The notes beneath the pieces were generated by a model. It was not told where the DNA came from, made no database searches, and saw only the letters and a program-made list of their open reading frames with translations. Position numbers and translations under genes: made by a program. Positions 1 through 4,928 of a stretch of DNA of 7,237 bases are shown in pieces. The number at the start of each line of letters is the position of its first letter. Position 1 is the stretch's first letter. The stretch comes from Ignavibacteriales bacterium CG12_big_fil_rev_8_21_14_0_65_30_8 (lineage in GTDB: Bacteria; Bacteroidota; Ignavibacteria; Ignavibacteriales; Ignavibacteriaceae). Location of the stretch: contig PFGS01000258.1 in assembly GCA_002783525.1 (NCBI GenBank), positions 1,947-9,183 of the forward strand. Reading direction: 5' to 3'.

Positions 1-768
1 ATATTCAAAATAATCTGGATAAACATCATTGTTTATGTTGGCCAATGTCCTTCTAAAATCAATACCTTCGTATGTCATCATAAGATGTGGTCTCTCTCTA
101 AATCCATTTATAAAGAAATAATTATAATCAATGTGACCACTTCCCCTTGCATAATAAAAATCTATCCTCATATACTGAGTTCTTTTGTAAATCCATTTAT
201 CAAGTCTCATATCTCTTAAACCGCCATGTGAAGGAATAGGTGTTTCCCAAAGAACTTGAAATGTATTTCCTGTACACTCAAAAAGTGTTAAATAAAAGAA
301 TGCAACACCAAGGTCTGTACTATCTAGATCTATATAGCTTTGATTATAACCTACAATATTATCAGGCTCAATTAATCTTTCGCCTTGTTTAGATTTAGCT
401 ATTATACCAAAAATATAATTCCCACCTTTATTATAATAAATAACCGCTGATTTAGGAATATTGTATGTAAATGTTTTATCAAAATCTACAAGATAGGTTC
501 CTTGTTCAAAATGGTTTACAACAAATTCTTTTAAAGCTAAAGTATCGCAAGGAGTTCTGGGACCTGACATTAATCTTTGCTGCTCTAAATTATATTTTTG
601 AATGTCCTGATCTTTTGTGGGTGTATAAGCAACTCTTTCCCCAGGTTCAAAATCTACACTTGTACTTTCAATATAATCCTTATTTTCTGGTTTTTCTTCA
701 TCATCTCCACAAGATTGCAAAATGACTATAAACCCAAATAACAGTATAAATATTAATATTTTTTTCAT
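1..768 (-). CDS. Putative outer-membrane or surface lipoprotein of unknown function (C-terminus beyond left edge)
   Basis: An open frame of 256 codons starts at ATG 768-766 and runs without a stop to base 1, so the C-terminus is missing. An AGGA ribosome binding site (777-780) sits 8 bases upstream of the start. The N-terminus is a classic lipoprotein signal: two lysines, a hydrophobic stretch (residues 4-17) and a lipobox LQSC with the lipidated Cys20. The acidic run D22-E25 right after the cysteine resembles Bacteroidota lipoprotein export signals that send lipoproteins to the cell surface; this is inference. The mature part is rich in aromatic residues and beta-strand-like, with Cys74 and Cys165 as a possible disulphide pair. 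Near the window edge (residues 244-252) is NINNDVYPD, which looks like a degenerate DxNxDGxxD calcium-binding loop. I do not recognise the family. No catalytic motif is visible. The reading frame is strongly supported, the function is not. Confidence 0.85.
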   Translation of the reverse strand, partial: MKKILIFILLFGFIVILQSCGDDEEKPENKDYIESTSVDFEPGERVAYTPTKDQDIQKYNLEQQRLMSGPRTPCDTLALKEFVVNHFEQGTYLVDFDKTFTYNIPKSAVIYYNKGGNYIFGIIAKSKQGERLIEPDNIVGYNQSYIDLDSTDLGVAFFYLTLFECTGNTFQVLWETPIPSHGGLRDMRLDKWIYKRTQYMRIDFYYARGSGHIDYNYFFINGFRERPHLMMTYEGIDFRRTLANINNDVYPDYFEY

Positions 769-804
769 TTTAAAAGTCCTATAATTTATAAACACACTAC
801 TCTA

Positions 805-833
805 ACTATATGTAAACACAAATTTTATGCCAA
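805..833 (-). promoter_or_regulatory. Predicted sigma70-type promoter of the lipoprotein gene
   Basis: On the minus strand, TTGGCA (833-828, 5 of 6 match to TTGACA) is separated by exactly 17 bases from TATAGT (810-805, 5 of 6 match to TATAAT). Transcription would start near 798, giving a leader of about 30 bases that contains the ribosome binding site at 777-780. The site lies in the 173-base gap downstream of the dipeptidase gene, so the lipoprotein gene can be transcribed on its own. A Bacteroidetes-style TTTG / TAnnTTTG promoter was looked for and not found here. The gap holds no convincing GC-rich terminator for the dipeptidase gene and nothing else recognisable. Confidence 0.5.
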
Positions 834-941
834 AGTAATAACAATTTAATTGAATTAGATTTTTATCAAAACAGCATTTAAAAATTATCTTAATAACATA
901 ATGATATTAAAATGTTTAAGAATAAGAACTATATAAAAAAT

Positions 942-2306
942 TTACTTTGCAAATTCATCAAAGAAATATGCTGAACATTTAATTCCTAATTGAAAATGTG
1001 TCAGATTAAAATGCTCGTTTGGTGAATGTAGATTTTCAGTATTCAGACCTAATCCCATTAAAACAACAGGTGCATTTAGTTGTTTTGCAAAAACAGGAAC
1101 TATCGGAACTGATCCACCTTCACGCATAAAGACAATTTTTTTGCCAAATGCTTTTTCCATTGCCTTACTTGCTGCAATTGTTGGTTTATCTTCTAGAGGA
1201 ATAATGGCAGGATTAGCTCCGTGTAAATGCTTAATATTAACTTTAACAGTATTTGGTGTTAAGGTTTTAATATGCTTTTCAAAAAGTTTTGAAATTTTTA
1301 ACGGATCTTGATTTGGTACTAATCTCATACTAATTTTAGCTTTAACTTTAGATGGTAAAACTGTTTTAGCACCGTCTCCAATAAAACCTCCGATAATTCC
1401 GTTACAACCCAAAGTTGGTCTTGCCCAAAGTCTTTCAAGTGTAGTATATCCTTTCTCACCATGTAATTGTTTGACTCCAACTTCTTTGGCAAATTTTTTG
1501 TCTGAAAATTTTAACTTTTTAAAATTTTCTCTTTCTTTTTTTGTCAAGGTCATAACATCATCATAAAAATTCGGTATTGTAATTTTTCCATTTTTATCTT
1601 TTAATTTAGAAATCATCTCTGCTAAAACATTTATAGGATTATCCACAGCCCCACCAAAAGTACCTGAGTGAAGATCCTTTTGTGGCCCTATTACCTCAAC
1701 TTCCATATAGCAAAGTCCTCTTAGTCCATAAGTTAAGGTAGGTGTACCTACATCATAAAGTGCTGTATCAGAAATTAAAACTGCATCACATTTTAATAAT
1801 GATTTATTTTTGCTAATAAATTTTTCTAAACTTTCACTACCAACTTCTTCTTCACCTTCGATAATAAATTTAACATTCACAGGTAAACTTCCTACAGTTT
1901 CTAAATAAGCTTCAACACTTTTAATATGCATATAAACCTGACCTTTATCATCAGTGGCACCACGGGCAAAAATCTTATTGCTTTTAATTGTTGGTTCAAA
2001 TGGAGGTGTGTCCCATAACTCTATCGGATCTACAGGTTGAACATCATAATGCCCATAAATTAAAACAGTTGGTTTGCCTTTTGCTTTTAGCCACTCTCCA
2101 TAAATTAGAGGATGCCCTTCTGTTTTTATAACTTTAACATTATTTAATCCTGCATCTTGTAATTTTGTTTTTACAAAATGAGCACATTTTTTAATATCTT
2201 TTTTATGTGCGGGATCTGTACTAATACTTGGAATTTTTAGAAATTCTTTAAGTTCATTAATGTAGTTATTCTTATTTTTATCAATATATTGAGAAATTAT
2301 TTTCAA
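942..2306 (-). CDS. M20-family metallo-dipeptidase (CNDP-like / ArgE-DapE superfamily)
   Basis: This 454-residue protein has the usual length of M20 dipeptidases and appears to be complete. The two-zinc active site is intact by comparison with carnosinase-type enzymes: H86 and D88 in GHYDVQP, bridging D119 in RGATDDKGQ, the catalytic/metal pair E153-E154 in EGEEEVGSESL, D180 in ISDTALYD, and H427 in NLHSPNE. The lid/dimerisation domain begins near residue 195 and carries DLHSGTFGG with H213, which in this family reaches across the dimer. REGGSVPIVP (395-404) is the substrate-carboxylate region. There is no signal peptide, so it should act in the cytoplasm, hydrolysing dipeptides or related short peptides. 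Exact substrate cannot be read from sequence. The start is TTG at 2306-2304: it is the only ATG, GTG or TTG codon between the in-frame stop (2336-2334) and residue 125, and it has a well-spaced ribosome binding site. No gene symbol is given because several M20 subfamilies share these motifs. Confidence 0.95.
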   Translation of the reverse strand: MKIISQYIDKNKNNYINELKEFLKIPSISTDPAHKKDIKKCAHFVKTKLQDAGLNNVKVIKTEGHPLIYGEWLKAKGKPTVLIYGHYDVQPVDPIELWDTPPFEPTIKSNKIFARGATDDKGQVYMHIKSVEAYLETVGSLPVNVKFIIEGEEEVGSESLEKFISKNKSLLKCDAVLISDTALYDVGTPTLTYGLRGLCYMEVEVIGPQKDLHSGTFGGAVDNPINVLAEMISKLKDKNGKITIPNFYDDVMTLTKKERENFKKLKFSDKKFAKEVGVKQLHGEKGYTTLERLWARPTLGCNGIIGGFIGDGAKTVLPSKVKAKISMRLVPNQDPLKISKLFEKHIKTLTPNTVKVNIKHLHGANPAIIPLEDKPTIAASKAMEKAFGKKIVFMREGGSVPIVPVFAKQLNAPVVLMGLGLNTENLHSPNEHFNLTHFQLGIKCSAYFFDEFAK

Positions 2307-2313
2307 AATTAGG

Positions 2314-2318
2314 TCTCC
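2314..2318 (-). promoter_or_regulatory. Ribosome binding site that fixes a TTG start for the dipeptidase
   Basis: GGAGA on the minus strand lies 7 bases upstream of the TTG at 2306. In-frame codons between this TTG and the upstream TAA (2336-2334) include no ATG, GTG or TTG, and the next internal Met is residue 126, beyond the first catalytic residues. The TTG start is therefore the only reasonable choice. Other genes in the window have weaker Shine-Dalgarno sequences or none. Confidence 0.75.
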
Positions 2319-2360
2319 GTTTGGTAAGTAGAATTATCTTATCTTAAAAAGATTTTATTT

Positions 2361-2374
2361 AATAATATATTATT
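2361..2374. repeat. 14-bp perfect palindrome in the divergent intergenic region
   Basis: AATAATATATTATT reads identically on both strands. It sits about 55 bases upstream of the dipeptidase TTG and about 95 bases upstream of the lptF start. The position would suit a regulator binding site serving both directions. In DNA this A+T-rich, palindromes of this size occur by chance several times in a window of this length, so the functional reading is weak. Confidence 0.2.
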
Positions 2375-2399
2375 TTTATTCATAAAACATAACAAAATA

Positions 2400-2428
2400 T
2401 TAACAAAATCATACATATTATATAAAAT
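2400..2428 (+). promoter_or_regulatory. Candidate sigma70-like promoter of the lptF-lptG-glnE operon
   Basis: TTAACA (2400-2405, 5 of 6 match to TTGACA) is followed after 17 bases by TAAAAT (2423-2428, 5 of 6 match to TATAAT). An alternative -10, TATAAA at 2421-2426, would give a 15-base spacer. Transcription would begin near 2435, leaving a leader of about 35 bases with no clear Shine-Dalgarno sequence. The whole divergent region 2307-2469 is so A+T-rich that chance matches are easy. A facing promoter for the dipeptidase must also lie here, but only poor matches (TTGTTA at 2395-2390 with TAATAT at 2372-2367) were found. Confidence 0.3.
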
Positions 2429-2469
2429 TATTTAAAATTCTTATTATTCATTCTTAGTATATTATTTAC

Positions 2470-3834
2470 ATGATTTTAGATAAATACATACTTAAAAATC
2501 ATTTTGTCCCTTTCGTATACGCTTCTTTGTCTTTAATGGGCATTTTTCTACTACAATTTTTAATGAAATTTGCTGACAGATTAGTTGGAAAAGGATTAGG
2601 ACTTTGGGTAATAATTAAGCTGATAGTTTATAATTTAGCCTGGATGGTTGTACTTGTAATACCTATGGCAACACTTGTTGCTACATTAATGGCTTACGGT
2701 AATATGTCACAAAATGATGAGATTACAATAATTAAATCATCAGGTGTAAGTTTATACAGAATGTTAGCTGCCCCAATATTAGCTAGTGTTGTTTTAGCTT
2801 ATTTGCTTTTTTTATTTAATGATGATGTGTTGCCGGATGCAAATCACAAGGCAAAGGTATTAATGCAGGATATATCAAGACAAAAACCAACTTTATCTTT
2901 AACACCTGGTGTGTTTTCACAGGAAGTAACTAATTATTCTATTTTAGCAAGAGATGTAAAACCAAAGACTAATTTGTTATATAATTTAACAATCTATAAT
3001 TATTCTAATCCAACAAAAATTGATATTGTAACAGCAAGAGAAGGAAAATTATTTTTCTCAAAAGATCAAACAAAACTAATTATGGATTTAAAAAATGGGG
3101 AGATACACCAGTCTGATATAACAGACAAGAACCTCTACAGAAAAATTCTTTTTGATAAACACAGAATAATTATGAGTGCCGATAAATTTTCATTTCAGCA
3201 ATCTGCTCCGGGCGGACCAAGGGGAGACAGAGAATTGAGTACTACAGCAATGTCAGTCATCATAGATAGTCTTGAACTAATAAAACAAAACACAGTTTCA
3301 ATTTTAGATAAGCAAGTTGAAAAATATTTTTTTATAAATCCCTCAACTGTTAAAACTAAACACCAGAATAGAAATAATAAAAAAGCCGTTTACTTAAATG
3401 CTTTAAACAACGTTACCACAACTAAAAATATTTTATTAAGCGGCTATAACAGAATTACATTTCTGCAAGATAGAATAAATAGTTATTGGGTTGAGATCTA
3501 TAAAAAATATGCTCTTCCTTTTGCCTGCATCGTTTTTGTTATTATTGGTGCGCCTTTGGGAGTAAAGGTAAAAAAAGGTGGATTTGGTGTTGCAGCAAGT
3601 ATAAGTTTGTTTTTCTTCCTTATATATTGGGCTTTTTTAATAGGTGGCGAAAAACTTGGCAACAGAAATATGCTTCCTCCATTTTGGGGAATGTGGGCAG
3701 CAAATATTTTACTCTCTTTTATAGGTATAATATTGATCATAAAAACAGTAAAAGAAACAAAGGTAATTCAATTAACATTCCTCAAAAAAATTATTCCGAA
3801 AAAATTAAAATTTCTTTCCCCAAAATCTGAATGA
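2470..3834 (+). CDS. lptF: LPS export permease, LptF/LptG (YjgP/YjgQ) family, probable LptF
   Basis: The protein is an inner-membrane subunit of the predicted LptB2FG transporter, which extracts LPS from the inner membrane and passes it to the periplasmic LptC/LptA bridge. It has the family layout: three N-terminal membrane segments (about 12-33, 47-75, 98-116), a large periplasmic domain, and three C-terminal segments (about 347-364, 372-392, 404-425). The cytoplasmic coupling segment NDEITIIKSSGVSLYR (82-97) carries E84, the conserved acidic residue of the helix that docks on LptB. APLGVKVKKGGFG (361-373) is the conserved loop between segments 4 and 5. At 454 residues it is about 90 longer than E. 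coli LptF; the excess lies at about 255-340, before segment 4. The ATG start is the first possible, since an in-frame TAG lies at 2455-2457; no Shine-Dalgarno is visible. Its last four bases overlap the next gene. LptF rather than LptG is assigned from order and length, so that part is less certain. Confidence 0.9.
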   Translation: MILDKYILKNHFVPFVYASLSLMGIFLLQFLMKFADRLVGKGLGLWVIIKLIVYNLAWMVVLVIPMATLVATLMAYGNMSQNDEITIIKSSGVSLYRMLAAPILASVVLAYLLFLFNDDVLPDANHKAKVLMQDISRQKPTLSLTPGVFSQEVTNYSILARDVKPKTNLLYNLTIYNYSNPTKIDIVTAREGKLFFSKDQTKLIMDLKNGEIHQSDITDKNLYRKILFDKHRIIMSADKFSFQQSAPGGPRGDRELSTTAMSVIIDSLELIKQNTVSILDKQVEKYFFINPSTVKTKHQNRNNKKAVYLNALNNVTTTKNILLSGYNRITFLQDRINSYWVEIYKKYALPFACIVFVIIGAPLGVKVKKGGFGVAASISLFFFLIYWAFLIGGEKLGNRNMLPPFWGMWAANILLSFIGIILIIKTVKETKVIQLTFLKKIIPKKLKFLSPKSE

Positions 3835-4913
3835 AGATATTAGATAAATATTTAATTAAAAGTTTTCTTTTAACAATTGTGTTTGCATTAATTGCTTTTA
3901 CTCTGGTTTTTGTAATTATAGATATAATGGAAAACCTTGATGATTTTATAGATCAAAATGTTGCAGGATATATTATTGCATATTACTATGTTGTTTTTAC
4001 CCCTGAAATATTAAAAGTAATGATTCCAGTTTCTGTATTATTCTCTGCTTTATTTACAGTTGGCAAAGCATCTAATTTAAGCGAATTAACAGCCATCAAA
4101 GCAAGTGGTATAGGTATATACAGATTTATGTCACCTTTTATTTTTTCTACTATTTTCATCTGCTTAATTACAATTGTTTTTTCAGGTTATATAGTTCCAA
4201 TTGCAAATAAAACTAAAATAAATATTGAAAGAGAATATCTTGCAAAGGGATTAACAAATGCTTCCAGTAATATTTTCTTTCAAGACTCTGAGACAAGATT
4301 GGTAAGTATTTCTTTTTACGATGAAAGAAGTCAAATATCACACAAAGTAAGTATTCAAAATTTTGATGCAAACGATCCAACCAAAATTATTTCCAGAATA
4401 GACACTCCCACTATGGCTTATGATTCAGTTCATAATTATTGGAAAGCTTTAAATGGAAGTATTAGAACATTTAATGATTCTTTAGAAAATGTTTCATTCT
4501 TTAATGCTAAAATATTAAGTGGATTGAATTTTAAACCAAATGAATTAATAGAGAAACAACAAAAACCTGAAGAGATGAATCTTAGTGAACTTAAAGCTTT
4601 GATAAAAACTCAAGAAAAGGTCGGCACTGATCCGACAAGAACACAAATTGAATATTATTCCAGATTTTCTTTTTCTATGGCAAGTTTAATTGTTGTGTTT
4701 TTCGGTTTAACAATTTCCGCAAATAAAAGAGGCGGAAGTTTAGGCTCGCAAATAGGATTAAATATTTTAGCAACTTTTATCTATTTAGTTTTTATGAAAG
4801 TTAGCAATGCCTTTGGTAAAAATGGAGCACTTAATCCTATGCTTACTGCTTGGTTTGCAAATTTTATTTTTCTTTTAGCTGCACTTGTCAATATTCCAAG
4901 GTTAAAACAATAA
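3831..4913 (+). CDS. lptG: LPS export permease, LptF/LptG (YjgP/YjgQ) family, probable LptG
   Basis: This is the second permease of the pair, expected to form a heterodimer with the upstream product in the inner membrane. Its 360 residues match the usual length of LptG. Membrane segments are at about 11-31, 57-78, 100-122, 279-296, 304-323 and 334-354, with the periplasmic beta-jellyroll domain between the third and fourth. The LptB-coupling segment SELTAIKASGIGIYR (84-98) has the conserved acidic residue E85. The KRGGSLGSQIG loop (299-309) and the N-terminal pattern LDKYLIKSFL are typical of the family. The start codon lies in ATGA, where the ATG overlaps the TGA stop of lptF. No Shine-Dalgarno is visible ahead of it, so translation is probably coupled to lptF, which suits a one-to-one complex. 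LptB, LptC and LptA are not in the window. Confidence 0.9.
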   Translation: MKILDKYLIKSFLLTIVFALIAFTLVFVIIDIMENLDDFIDQNVAGYIIAYYYVVFTPEILKVMIPVSVLFSALFTVGKASNLSELTAIKASGIGIYRFMSPFIFSTIFICLITIVFSGYIVPIANKTKINIEREYLAKGLTNASSNIFFQDSETRLVSISFYDERSQISHKVSIQNFDANDPTKIISRIDTPTMAYDSVHNYWKALNGSIRTFNDSLENVSFFNAKILSGLNFKPNELIEKQQKPEEMNLSELKALIKTQEKVGTDPTRTQIEYYSRFSFSMASLIVVFFGLTISANKRGGSLGSQIGLNILATFIYLVFMKVSNAFGKNGALNPMLTAWFANFIFLLAALVNIPRLKQ

Positions 4914-4928
4914 ATATAAATTATTTAG

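Noticed and set aside
471..725. Plus-strand open frame of 84 codons
   Set aside because: It lies wholly antisense within the lipoprotein gene, which has a signal peptide, lipobox, ribosome binding site and promoter. The plus-strand product looks like no protein family and has no ribosome binding site.
890..910. Possible hairpin TTAATA / TATTAA downstream of the dipeptidase gene
   Set aside because: The stem is six A-T pairs only, with no G or C and no U-run in the right place, so it is not a credible terminator.
2307..2469. Small RNA or riboswitch in the divergent intergenic region
   Set aside because: The region is almost entirely A and T, with no G+C-bearing stems or conserved aptamer-like motifs visible. 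Promoter elements are the only features that can be proposed.
3223..3231. RGD tripeptide in the LptF-like protein
   Set aside because: It is in a permease domain of the bacterial envelope and falls in a family-like RGDREL context; nothing supports a host-adhesion role.
3498..3740. Minus-strand open frame of 80 codons
   Set aside because: It is antisense to the conserved C-terminal membrane segments of lptF and is explained by their hydrophobic codons.
3627..3830. Plus-strand open frame of 67 codons
   Set aside because: It is an out-of-frame shadow of the lptF 3' end, with no ribosome binding site and no recognisable product.
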